DNA from: Lonicera japonica
Taxonomy: Eukaryota; Streptophyta; Magnoliopsida; Dipsacales; Caprifoliaceae
Length of the DNA: 64,000 nucleotides
Assembly (NCBI GenBank): GCA_021464415.1
Contig: CM038464.1
Location: forward strand, 57,153,328-57,217,327
Reading direction: 5' to 3'
Shown: one piece after another, positions 21,056 to 33,600 of the stretch
Numbering within the stretch: position 1 is the stretch's first letter
Layout: every line of letters begins with the position of its first letter
Position numbers and translations under genes: made by a program
The notes under the pieces: generated by a model
Told to the model about the DNA's origin: nothing
Databases searched by the model: none
The model's input: the letters and a program-made list of their open reading frames with translations, nothing else

Positions 21056-21933
21056 TGATGGTGCATTAATTCAATTTATCCCGCCAACCTCGAGCTAACA
21101 CGTGGCCGTCCACGTCAACTACCGTGCCTGTTTCTGTACAAGGAGCTCGGAGGAGCCCTATTATGACTGTGTAAGAAGAATGGAGCTCCTCGAGGGCTGG
21201 GTATCCGCTCAAGGGTCAATTATGTATGGCAAATTGTGAGGCTTGAGCTCCGAAACTCTTTTGACGAGCTCTAAAGCTCTCTCTCTCTCCTCCCGCCCAA
21301 CCACTATGCCATAATGGTTAGGAAAAGCATGGATGAATGTCACCTGCTCTGCAGGGCGCACATAACTCCCCTCACATTCATTAAATGCAAACTAACCACA
21401 TTTAATGCACCCAAATTCATGGAGAAGCAAGGTCAGAGTTGGTACTGATAGAAGCATGGCTCCAGACCTACCCGGGGAGTTCTGGCCACACGTCTCCTCC
21501 AGTCATATATATACCAGAGGCATTTACTTCTCCCACCAACCAAGCAATTAGAAGAATTTCAATTGAAAGAATTAGAGAGCTAAAAAGAAGTACACCATCA
21601 ACAAGCACAAAAAGACAGACGCAGAGCTTGGTAGCTGATTTCAAAACTCCTTAGTTAGAGAGACTAAACTGTTGTTAATTTAACTCCTCCCTTATTATAA
21701 TGTTATGAAACTAGCATAACTAGAGAGACCTTTACGAGTTTGTAACATTTGTTAATTTTCATTAATACAAGGCAAATCGAGCTCTTAACTCTATTCCACA
21801 GGGGAGGATTTACCCGTATCTCCATACGAGACCAACCTTCTCTATAAATCTTTGACTCTTTCGAATTCAACACCTTTACCTTTACTGTTCTAATTATTTG
21901 TCATAACCGTTTTGCCAGTTTTTAGCACCAACA
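21056..21933 (+). repeat. 3' LTR of the Tat element
   Basis: It matches the 5' LTR from TGATGGTGC to CACCAACA and is followed by the ATATT target-site duplication. Differences from the 5' copy are mostly C/T and G/A changes plus a few small indels. Confidence 0.92.
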
Positions 21934-21997
21934 ATATTTATGAGAATTCGTTCACAGCTTATATATCTCAGAAAAAAAATTAATCACTTGAAATGTT

Positions 21998-22344
21998 GGG
22001 TGATTTAGACTTTGGGTGCCATTTGTTCATGCACATTAAACGTTGGGTGCCAAAGTTTTACATAATAGGTGTTTGGGTGCCATGTTATACGGAATCCGTT
22101 AGTCAACATGGTCAACTGTTAGCTCCGTTAATTTTTGACCCAATTTACCCATTTTCTCCATAGTAAAAGACAAAACATATTACTATTGCTTAGGGGTAAA
22201 ATGGTCAAAAATTAGCGGAGCTAACGATTGACCATGTTGACTAACGGATTTTGTCTAAAATGGCACTCAAACACCTATTATGCAAAACTTTAGCACCCAA
22301 TGTCTGATGCGCAAGAACAAATGGTACCCAAAGTCTAAATCACC
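21998..22344. mobile_element. Mutator-type fold-back MITE, 347 bp
   Basis: The two halves are long inverted copies. The left GGTGATTTAGACTTTGGGT and its mate at the right end match. Inside, CGTTAGTCAACATGGTCAA also pairs with its complement. A perfect 10-bp target-site duplication TTGAAATGTT flanks it (21988-21997 and 22345-22354), consistent with the Mutator superfamily. It landed 54 bp beyond the Tat 3' LTR. Confidence 0.85.
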
Positions 22345-22354
22345 TTGAAATGTT

Positions 22355-24390
22355 TCAAAAGAGAATGAATAAAATCTTAATTAGGTAAAACAGGAAAATG
22401 ATAGCGTACTCGTCGGGTGAATTCGGCATTTTATGAGGCTGTTTTGTATCATCATATTTATTCATCCAAAATCGGAAAGGAGCTAGATCTGAATGAATAA
22501 CAAATACTCATAAGATTTTTCATTTATTACTTTAATCCGACGATTGAAGAGTGTGGACTGATGTTAACCTTCACTTAAAAAAGATCAATAAATCTAAACT
22601 CACTTTTTTATACTTTGCTCACAGGAGTATTACTATACTTACCGATTTATCGACCGATTATTCTTATCCTTTGTATTGTTTTCAAATTTATAACTTATTA
22701 AAGCATCCACTATAATTTTCATGCACATGCTGTATATGTGCATTAAATTACATATAATTTAAAGAAAAAAATGTTATAATAATAACAAAGGGTGTGGAGG
22801 AGAGGGTTGGCCTATTAGTAAAGAACATTTCTTCTTGTCTTCTGGTCGACTTATATCACATGCAATGGTTTAAGATGTTTATGACAAATCATTTTTAAAT
22901 ATTAAAAATATATATATAAAAAAAATTGTACGAATAAAATTGTAAAATAATGTTGGTAAAGACGTATAGTGATTTTGACACGAATTACAAAGAAAAAGGT
23001 TTAAAAATTTCTTAGGTGTAGGTGTAGGCACCATAAAAAAACATTTTAGCACCCTTCAAAATTCATTTAGTTATATTTTATTTCATCTTTAGGCACCTTT
23101 AATTCAAAAAACATGTTCCATTCTTTTAATTTGTGTTTCTGTTTAAATATTGAATATAACTTTTCCCTCGTCCTCTTTATAACTATTTAAGTTGAAAAAA
23201 GTAAGTACATTTGTTAATACTTATGAAAAAAAAACTAACTCATGTATACATACGTACATACACACACACATACACACACATATATACACAAACACATATA
23301 CACATACATATAAATACACATAATTAATACTTCTATATAAATTTTGGTTTGAATATAAAGAATTCAAATAATTTGAGTGTGAATTTCAGTGATAGAGTGA
23401 GGTGGGTTTTTTGAGAGAGAGTTTGAAACATTTTTTTGAAGGGACTAATTCCGCAAATTGTTGGTACCCATCATTGATCCTACATCAGGATTCAATAATT
23501 GAGGATTTGGTAATCGAAGAGATTCAAGAAAATTACGTGACGACTAGTTGAATTGGACAATGGATTATTATGCTATGTAAGGTATTGTGGTTTGAGTGCA
23601 AAAGAGAATTCGGTAAAATTTAAATGTGCAAATGCATATATATATGGCTGAAAATTCCTGGTGGATTATATTTGATATAATAGAATTTGCTTTACGAGAG
23701 AGTATCAGGTTCTTATACATCACATATAGAACTCACACTCTTTTGCTTCTTCGGTAAAATCATAGAAGTTTAAAACATTTGAAATGCCTTTTTTTTAGTA
23801 AATTATGTCATTTATATTAAGGTTCTTATTATTAAGGCGTTCTTAAAATTTTAAAAACTATATATAACTGCTTTAAAAAAGGGTGTCAATTTTATTTATT
23901 AATGGTGCTTTTACCGACACCTTTCTTTCGTTAAAAATAGGACAAACCGAATATAATCCTTGTCTCTTAAATAGGGTGGTGTTATTTACACTCTCAATGT
24001 GTTACAAACACTCTCCAAAATTTAACTAACAATACATTTTAACACCCTTTATTTATCACAAGCGCCCTCTTCATTGCTTGATATTATGTAAGTGCTTAAT
24101 AACATATTTTTTTTATATAAGTTGAGTTTATATTAACACATTTACCTGTTATTAGACAAACATTATTTAAAAAATATTTAAATAAAAACGAATTAACAAG
24201 TGTCCAGAACCTGACCGCACTCGTTGGTAATTAAAAATTTACGTGAGAGACTGAGAGGTGTTCGTGACAAGGAGGGTTTTTAACCGGGTGTAAATAACAC
24301 CGTGCATAAGAGGTGATAGCCGATTGCACCGGAACCAATTCCCCCAAAGTTCCCTCCATCCCAAACAGTACAAAACCACTCCCTTGAAAA
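22355..24390. other. Intergenic DNA with inverted ends and a CA/TA microsatellite
   Basis: No gene is supported. Short diverged inverted repeats near 23016-23055 (GGTGTAGGCACCAT) and 23880-23928 suggest an old transposon of about 0.9 kb. A (CA)n/(TA)n-rich stretch runs at about 23243-23325. Confidence 0.45.
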
Positions 24391-24412
24391 ACCAGTCAAA
24401 GACTCATTAACA

Positions 24413-24682
24413 ATGATGAATCATTCCTTCGATCATTTCTCCATTCTTGTGCTATGGCGGTACCAACTGAGAACCCGAAAACGACCACCATATTCCAATG
24501 CCGGCCCTTTGTTGTTCATCTTCCAATTCTTCCTCAAAACCCGCATCTCACATCACTATCACCGACCCATAAATCCCCCCAAATCCTCCAAGAATCATCC
24601 TCAATTCATCAATGGGGTGTGTTCAATCAAAAGGGTCACCATATTCTCCAATTGGGGGAGTAGTGAAGTTGAAATCGGATAA
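24413..24682 (+). promoter_or_regulatory. Possible overlapping upstream ORF of the kinase gene
   Basis: An ATG at 24413 opens an 89-codon frame that runs past the kinase ATG (24612) in another frame and stops at 24682. It matters only if transcription starts upstream of 24413, which the sequence does not settle. The peptide looks like no known protein. Confidence 0.35.
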
Positions 24683-27600
24683 TGGGTTTGTTAAAGGAGG
24701 CTGTGGAGTGAAACCCATTGCTCAAAAACAGCCATTGAAATCGGACCCAGTTGAGGGGTCTGTTGTGGATGGTGAAAATGGTAAGGTTAGAGAAGATGAG
24801 AGTGGAGTTAATGGTGGTGGGAATGTTTCAATGAAAATTGTGGTTAAGAAGATTAGTGCAGACGAGGTGGTTGATGGATGGCCTAAGTGGCTTTTTGATA
24901 ATATACCAAATGATGTTTTGGCTGGTTTGGTTCCTAAAAGTGCTGATTCTTATGATAAGCTTTCAAAGGTTGGTATGTAAGGCAAAACCCATTAATCTTT
25001 TTGGTTTTTCGCATCAAAAATTGTTAGTTAAAGGGTTATACTATTGTACAAAGCAATGTACAACATTAGAAGCATACAGTACAACTTCTTAAAGCATTAC
25101 TATAGTTTGGCCAAGACATAACTGCTTTCGCAATAGGGGTACCATAGTTAAATTGTTTGGGAATTTATAGTTCTTTAGACCAAAGGGTGTTGATTCTTAT
25201 GATAAGCTTTCAAAGGTTGGTATGTGAGGGAAAACTGTTTCTTGCATCTAGAATGTTCGTTAAATTGTTTGGGAGTTTGTAGCTCTTGGACCAAATTTAA
25301 TCCTACCTCAAAATTTTATTGATATGGGTCTCTTAGCATCCCGTCCTTCTCAAATGAAATTTTTGGATGTGGTCCCTTAATTTTTTTAAAAGTTTACAAT
25401 CCTTCAAGTATGGTATTTGCCTGACTGCCTATGGCAAGTACTCAAATACTCACACAGTACTTGAGTATTTGTGATTTTTAGGTCACAAATACGGTATCTG
25501 TGATCGAGAAATCTAGGTTCAATGTTGACAGATACTGTATGGTACCTGTGGCCGAAATCACAAATACCAAACCTGAGGGGACCGCATCCTTTAAAAAAGT
25601 AGGGACGACAAACTTTAGAAAAAAAGAACGAGGACCGTAGCCAAAAAATGTTCGAGAATAGGGACCAAATCCTAATTTTTTCTACTGAAATTTGATAATA
25701 TTCCAAGTGAAGTTTTGGCTGGTTTGGTGCCAAAGAGTACCAATTCTTATGTTAGGCTTTCAAAGGTTGGCATGTAAGGAAGAGGAGCCCATTAATCTTT
25801 TTGGTTTTTCACATCAAGAATAGTTGTTAGTTGAATCATTTGAAGTTTATAGTTCTTAGATCAAATTCAATCTTACCTAAAAATTTTTAGTCAAATTTGT
25901 GTAAAAGCCTTGCTACTTATGTAGAGTTTTTCAATGGTAAACTGTAATCTTTTCTAAGAATTCCCATCTTTAGTCGAAATATTCTTTGAAGTAATAAAAT
26001 TTGTATACAACATCGTTAACTTTCACTAGAAACTTTCCTTGGTGAACTACCTTACTCTAACAGGCAGGGGAGCTGGGAAGTGGGGATTTGAGAATCCGGG
26101 AGTGCCATCACTATACCAAAGGTTTGATTACCTCATCAATGAGGATTTGAAACCAAGACCTTTTTGGGATTACACTAGGTTACTAGGTCATTTTCAAAAT
26201 GTAGAGGGACCCTCCCTCACTCCTACGCCCCTGGCCTATTGGTCTAGGGGAAGCTATCGTTAAAATTATACCCCTGGCTTATAAGTCCAGGGGGCTGCAA
26301 TCTCAAGGTGTACTAAGGCGAGCAGTACTTAGTCACACACCGATCCCTCTTGGGAATTTGAAGAGAAGTGGCTTGGAGGATTGGACACGGGTCTGTTAGG
26401 TGAGTTTTCACCTGACCGATTCGGGAAAGAGAAGGAGACACAAAACTTAGTCAGACAGAGCGCTACCCAAAACCATATCCAAACAGTACCCAATCCTATG
26501 TGACATTTGGAATAAAGTTGGGCCTTTTCTATTTTAGGAAAAAGGCCATTATTGCAGTATCACCCATTTACCCTTTTTTTGCAAAAAAGTGCAACCCACT
26601 ATAAGTACCTATCATCCCAATCATTTGAAGGATTTTATTCCATTCGAGTTTCTCTTCTAAGTTGAGTGTCTTGTTCTCGAGTTTGGTGTCTGAGCAGTTT
26701 GCTCTTTGTAATTCCCTCTTTATGAATGAAGAACTCGGTTTGTTAATCTTCATCTTTGTTCTTGGTTCCATCTGTCTATCAGTTTTATTGTGGTATCTCC
26801 GTGTCTCTATATACTTGAATTTATGCTGGTCTAATTAGGCGATTAAGTTGTAACGGTCGTCGGTTGCCCATAGCAACGGCCATCTTCCCTATTTGGTATC
26901 AGAGCTGGATTCCGATGTCTCGTGAGTAGTCGGGTTTATCGGAGTTCTGAACCAAGTTCAGAATGGAAGAAATTTCTTAGTCCGTGGTTTCTATTCAGCT
27001 CAACTAATTTGGTAAGTCCACACATGTTTTGATAGCTATACATTGATTAGTATGAGATTAAAGCCTTTTGATTAGTATGCTCTACGTCTGCTAATTACCA
27101 GCCTAGTTTCTGTGATTAGTATGCTCTGTGACTGCCACATACTAGATACGGCCACTGTCATCCTTTCCTTGATATCACGGGTGACCGTTTTTATCAAAGA
27201 ACACGATTGGCATAGGTTCAGCTGCCAATGATGGGTCTGTGGGGAGACGAACTATAGGTTCAAACATGTTTATCTCAGTGGTGAAGGGGTTGTTTTGAGG
27301 AGATGACCGCTTATCAAAACGGATCTCAATTTGTTTGTTGGGTTTTCTGAGATAAGTGGGGATCCACAGAAGTTACGGAGTTATCGCAAAAGGAAGGCTG
27401 GCAAGCATTTAAATTCTCAAGAGCTTCTCCAAGACAGATATAATGCAGGTGATCCCTTGTTGGATTGTTAGGTGAGCCAATCCTTCAAATGATTGGGATG
27501 ATAGGTACTTATAGTGGGTTGCACTTTTTTGCAAAAAAAGGGTAAATGGGTGATACTACAATAATGGCCTTTTTCCTAAAATAGAAAAGGCCCAACTTTA

Positions 27601-30600
27601 TTCCAAATGTCACATAGGATTGGGTACTGTTTGTGTCTCCTCTTTGTTGAGGTGGTTAGGTGACAACTCACCAAATGTACCGTGTCCAACCCTCCAAGTC
27701 ACTTCTCTTCAAATTCCCAAGAGGGGTTGGTGTGTGACTAAGTGCTGCTCGCCTTTGTATACCTTGAGGCTTGAGATAGCTGCCTCCTGGACTAGTAAGC
27801 CAGGGGGTATAATTTTTGACAATAGCTGCCCCCTAGACTGATAGGCCTGGGGTGTAGGAAGTAGTGAGGGAGGGTCCCTCTACACAAAAATATTTACTAA
27901 AATCTTAATTTCAGTAAATGTGGCTGAAGTTTGAGAGCATGTTGTATGCATAATGGAATCTCTAATCAAGTTCGAGATTAATTTTGTTCGAGTACAATTT
28001 AAGCTTATTTCGAGCAAAACCCAAATTCATATAATTTGGGTGAAGGATTGGAGGCCTATTTCATTGATTTAAAATCTTAGGCAAGTTTGATACGAGGATT
28101 AGAGAGCATATCCTATTCTTTGATTCAACGTTATATTAAATGTAGCAGTTGAGCATAAACTAAAGCGGGGCTCCAATCCTCTACCAAAACTCAGTCAGAT
28201 TTGAGTTCACAACTTCACTCCGTTTATTACTGAAATCAGGACAGACTCAAATTTGCATGGATGTTTGAGTAACTATTGAAGGCGCTCTACCTCATATTTT
28301 TAGCTACTTTTGGTTAAATTTAAATTTTGTCGAGCGTTTTAAGTAAGGATTTATTTAAGGTACTCCTTTGAGGGGAGGCTTTACGTGGGTATTGCTGAGC
28401 ATCTTTCTCTTTTTTATACATTTTGGTCTACAATCAACAAGCGACCAAGGGAACCTACCAAGGACTTTATTAGTGGAGATCCTTTTACACAAATTCAATT
28501 TTCTAAAACATGTTTTTGGGACTCTGATTATATATATCATACTAGCAAATTAATTTTGGCTTTTATGTATGTAGGTTGGTCAGGGAACATATAGCAATGT
28601 GTACAAAGCTCGAGATAGAGACACTGGAAAGATTGTTGCATTAAAGAAGGTGCGATTCAACACGTCACAGCCAGAAAGTGTGAAGTTTATGGCGAGAGAG
28701 ATCATCATACTGCAAAAGCTAGATCATCCTAATATTATTAAGCTTGAAGGACTTGCTACTTCGAGAATGCAATATAGTCTTTACTTGGTCTTTGATTTCA
28801 TGCAATCGGACTTAACTAGAATTATCTCCTGTACAGAGGGCAGACTAACTGAGCCGCAGGTCAGTTGATCATACTTTCCAGTTTCCATTTGTAGATAAAT
28901 TTATCATCGACTCCCCACTGTCTCAATTGATAGTAGCACTTTCCTTTTGAGACAAATCTACTATCATATAAAGCCATAAGCCATTTCGGCGGTTATTGAA
29001 GTCGTGCCAGGTTTTATATTCAATGTTTTAAAAGGCGTTTTAGGAGCATGCCTTGAGGCCCGCCTCAAGGCGAGGCTGGAAGAAAAGGCTCTGATGCGTT
29101 ATTTTTTGGTCAATTTCTGAGGCTTACGCATCTTCTGGTTGAGGCGAGTTTGAGGCGTAGGCCTCGAGGCGTTTGAGGCGCTATTTTAGTAAAACTATGT
29201 AGTTTTGATGATTTTTTGTTATTTTTTTTTAAAAAGTAACAAGAAATAAAAAGTAATAAACCCTAGTCCCAAACCAAATAATGGCAGCAGAGACTTACGA
29301 GTTACGACCGACCGACAGAGAGAGCTAGCTGCGCACGAGATTGAAGCTTTATACATTGTTCTTCTTCATTCCAAGCCCTAAAATCCTAAATACGTCATTC
29401 TTCTTCTCTCTTTGTAAGTATTATGGTGTGTAGTACTTTAATTATGTAGTGACATTGTTATTTGTTATTTTGGTGTGATGCTTTGAGATTGTTATTGTAT
29501 TTGTGAAGTTATTTGCACTTTTAGTAATGATTATCAATATTATGATAGTTCTGTGATTTTTTAGGATTTTTTTTTAAAAAAAAAATGAGGCGTACGCCTC
29601 AATGCACCTTGAGGCCTACGCTTCGCCTGGGCAAAACGCCTCAAACCCGCCTAGCGCCTTTTAAAACATTGTTTATATTTTCCAATTTCACCCTTGTAGG
29701 TTTTTATTTCACAAAAGAAGATTTTTTATTAACGTAAGCAATAGGATTCAAACCCTCGCTTACAACGAGAGCAATAAAGCTCTCAACCGCTACGCTACTT
29801 ATTCCTTTTTTGAACTTTTCCTTTAACTTACTTATACCCAAATAATGCCGCGCATAAAAATCTAGTTATAATCAATGTACCAAATGTCATTTTAGAAAAT
29901 AAGTTGTATTCTTGACCATTAATAGGTTGAAATTAGTGTTTCCTTAAAAAGTACTAAAAGTAAACGCGAGACTATCAATTTGAGACATATGGAGTATACT
30001 AATACATAAATAGAAGCTACTATCCTACTTGCATGGACAATTGGCTGACCCAACAAGTTCCCAAATTTAAACTATTCCATTAAATTGGAGCAATGGCGAA
30101 CATTGGGTCGAAGTATAATTTCAACGCACAGATATGGAAGTTCCACTTGCGCAGTGTGAAACTTTTCTAGTATAAAGAACTGATGCCAAGTTCAGTCTTC
30201 TCGCATGTAGAGCACATGCAAAGCTTGCTAGTTGGACAGAAATTCTGGGTAGCTATTGATGTTGTTATTAGAAATTACATAAGTGAGAATTACCTAAAAA
30301 GAAAATGAATCGATGATTAGTAGAAAGGGAAATGATATCGATAGAGCAATTTTGGCCTCTGCCAAAGCAAACGCTGCTTGGGTACTTGTATATTACATTA
30401 TTACACTTGGGTGACAATTTAGGTTTTTTTTTGATATTTTTCCCCATTTTTATATGTGAAATTAGACTTTCACCCTACTTTCATAATAGTTAAACTCTCC
30501 CCCCAGCCACCCCCCCTTGCATGCAGAAGAATCTCGAAGAATTACATAAAAATGGTGGGTTAAGTACTTAAGTCAAAGGATTACATTAGAAAAGACAAAA

Positions 30601-33600
30601 CTAGACATTACTTTGAGATTCCTGTGCATACAGGGGGGAAAGTCTAATGATTATGAAAATAATGGGGTAACTCTAATTTCACATTAAAAATAGGGGGCCA
30701 AGTCAAAAAAAGCCCGACAGTCTAATTATTAGATTCAGAAGTCCATGCAATTGAGAATGCAATAAAGAAACAAAATAAAAAGAAAGTTGGAAACTTGATT
30801 ATTTTGGACGTAATTTTGATAATTTGTTACAGATTATTGATGAATCTTAAACTGTAGCATGTTCAATGCATTTTCTAAATCACAGGTCAAGTGCTATATG
30901 CAACAGCTGCTCTCAGGTCTACAACACTGCCATGAAAGGGGAATTTTACATAGGGATATAAAAGGATCCAACTTGTTGATAGACAGAAATGGGATGCTAA
31001 AGATTGCTGATTTTGGGCTCGCAAATTTTTACGAACCTAAACAAAAGCGCCCTCTTACAAGTCGGGTTGTAACGCTCTGGTATAGAGCACCTGAGCTACT
31101 TTTAGGTTCCACAGATTATGGAGTTGGCATCGATCTTTGGAGCGCTGGGTGCATTTTGGCAGAGATGTTCATGGGGAGGCCGATTATGCCCGGTAGGACA
31201 GAGGTAAATTTCCTGTTTACTTTAATGAGTGTTTATTACTTAAAAGAGTCTACCAGTCTCTATCTAGACACCAAAGATGAAAGAACAAACAAATAATTTC
31301 ATTTCATCGAAACAAGATTGATGAAGGATAGGAAAATATTTTATTTTAACATGACTACATTTAAGGATAATTATTTAGTACTTATATTAATTTAGGGTAA
31401 TCAGGATTGTATTAGGTAACATCTAATATTCTAATTAAGGGTATTTTGGTACTTAATGCGAGAGTAGTGTTTTGTAGGATTTCCTTAGTAGTCTATAAAT
31501 AATCTTTTAATAATCGTTATTTATTGCTATTTTCAGAGTTAAATTGTGATTTGATTAGGCATGTGTGCTTAGGGCTTGTTAGCCATCACGTGAGGGCATC
31601 TTCTCCCCCTTCTATCTTCTTCTATTTGTGTTCTCTATTGCTCAGCATCAAGGATACCCCCTTCGTCCTTAATTAAGAGTCCATGTTTGGCTTTCACGTT
31701 TAATTTTAATGGGAAGTTGGAAAATGGAGCCGAGTGATTTGGTGAGAAGAACAAAGTATAAAATTTATTTGCAAATGAATACCGAAGAATAAGAACTATG
31801 CACACACATCTCATGTGCCTCTTAGTCTATTATTTTTTGTAACTGAAACCCATATTGGCAGTTACTTGAAGCTGTTATATATATTTTCCAATTTTGCCCT
31901 TGCGGGCTTTTATTTCGCAAAAATTCTCCATACTATCGTGAGCAACGGGATTCGAACTCTTTGATTTGCAATGGTGGCAGAATCATTCTCAGCCACTTCG
32001 TTATATACTATGAAGCATAGATCCGACACATGACACGCGTTTCGACACAGCACGTGACACACAATTTTTCCAAAATGTAGGACACGACACATGGGGGGGG
32101 GGTACACGTTCGTAATTAATTATATATATGCAATAAACATTATAAATACTTAAGAATTCAATAAAATGAAACTAGATTGCATTAATAACCCAAATACTCA
32201 AAACATGATCACTAAATTGTTCCATAATTAAAGTATCAAAAATCATACAGACTAAATTGTTCCATAGGATGATAGAAAACAAAAGGGGAACATAAAAAGT
32301 CGCTTAGTTGTCTCATCCTCAGTTGATGCTGCAGTGAAGAAACACTAGTAGTAGTGGCCATCTAAGTCAATTATCAGGGAGTTATTCGGCTTTGGTTCGG
32401 GGCTGCAATTCCAACTTCATGTTCCCGAGTTGTAGAGAACAATCAAGTATTAGAGACTATAATTAAATCCAAGTTTCGGAGAGTGTCGGAGTGTCCGACA
32501 AGTGGCCTCCAAGAGAGTGTTTGTGCTTCATAGTTTATATATCTAATTTTTTCTTATATATTTGAACTACTCATATCTGAAATGTACACGCATCATGTGT
32601 GCATGAAAAGCTAGTCTAGTATAAAAGAAAAGAAAGGAAAAAGTTCTGCTGTTCAATGATGACTTACATCGTGACGTCAATTGATTTTTTGTGCACAACG
32701 ATCCACTATTAATCATTCATCAAGTATATTGAGATTTTTTTGTGTTCAGGTTGAGCAACTTCACAGGATTTTCAAGCTTTGTGGTTCACCCTGCGAGGAT
32801 TACTGGAAAAAAATAAGGCCACGAACAACTTTCCGACCACCACAACAATACAAACCCGGTTTTCAAGAAGCCTTTATGGATTTCCCTCCTCCTTCGTTTG
32901 GTCTCTTGACGACACTTTTAGCTCTCGACCCAGCCAACCGTAGCACCACTACATCTGCTCTAGAAACTGAAGTGAGTTCAGAAAGTACTTAAACATTTCA
33001 TTTGTTTTGAGTTTTACGAAAGGTATTGGCATTTTAGAAGATTAGCCTTTGAGATTCCTTGTCAGTGTTTGGTTAAAACTGGAACTCTTCTTTCTTCATA
33101 TCGAGAATAACTTGCAAATATGTTATATTTAATGACGTACTCATGTGAAGGAAAATGTTTGGTTATTTGTTAAAACAAGGATAATTTTGTTAAAATATAG
33201 AAAAGGATTCATGCGAATCCTCTTAGTTTCCCCCCACTGAATATGGTAATGGATGTAAGGAATTCACCTTTCCATGTAATCCCAAATTTCTTCGCAAAAC
33301 TCCAACCAAACGTTGGAATCTTGGGTGAAAGGGAAATTAGGATCCCAGGAATGCTCTAAAGAATGTACCAAACGGAAGGGTTATCTCAAACCAACGCAAT
33401 AATTCAGAGGATTTCTTGCAATGTACCTAAATCTAAATAGGAAGAATCTTTTTAGACATCACATGGAAAATTTGTGACCTTTGTATTGCTCTTTTCCTCT
33501 TCCCTTCCTTCTTGTTCTGTCTAATCCTAGTTGAATTTCTGAGTCAAACTTTATCCTTATCTTGATAGCCTACAACTAAAGCCATTGGACTGAAGCTAGG

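Larger units (their letters stand above)
8668..21933 (+). mobile_element. Degenerate Tat-lineage Ty3/gypsy LTR retrotransposon, 13.3 kb
   Basis: The element is bounded by two LTRs (8668-9564 and 21056-21933), each starting TGATGGTG and ending CACCAACA. A 5-bp target-site duplication ATATT flanks it (8663-8667 and 21934-21938). Order inside: primer-binding-like site, gag, protease, RT, degenerate RNase H, a second archaeal-type RNase H, integrase, a 71-bp tandem array, an antisense ORF, polypurine tract. Two RNase H domains plus an antisense gene downstream of integrase are features known from the Tat lineage. Many stops and changed catalytic residues show it cannot encode active proteins. A Cassandra-type LTR and a further insertion interrupt gag. 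The LTRs differ at many sites, mostly transitions, so the insertion is old; I did not compute an age. Confidence 0.92.
28909..29996. mobile_element. Stowaway-like MITE in kinase intron 2, split by a SINE
   Basis: The left end GACTCCCCACTGTCTCAATT and the right end TTTGAGACATATGGAGTA are Stowaway-type inverted ends. The interior ATAAGTTGTATTCTTGACCA is shared with the copy at 2700-2921. The two halves are separated by a SINE and an hAT MITE. Confidence 0.6.

Noticed and set aside
25404..25733. Minus-strand ORF of 109 codons in kinase intron 1
   Set aside because: It falls across a fold-back MITE and one exon 1 copy and matches no protein family.
31940..32000. tRNA-like A and B boxes on the minus strand
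   Set aside because: No cloverleaf or acceptor stem. A second diverged copy with the same body shows it is a SINE, not a tRNA gene.
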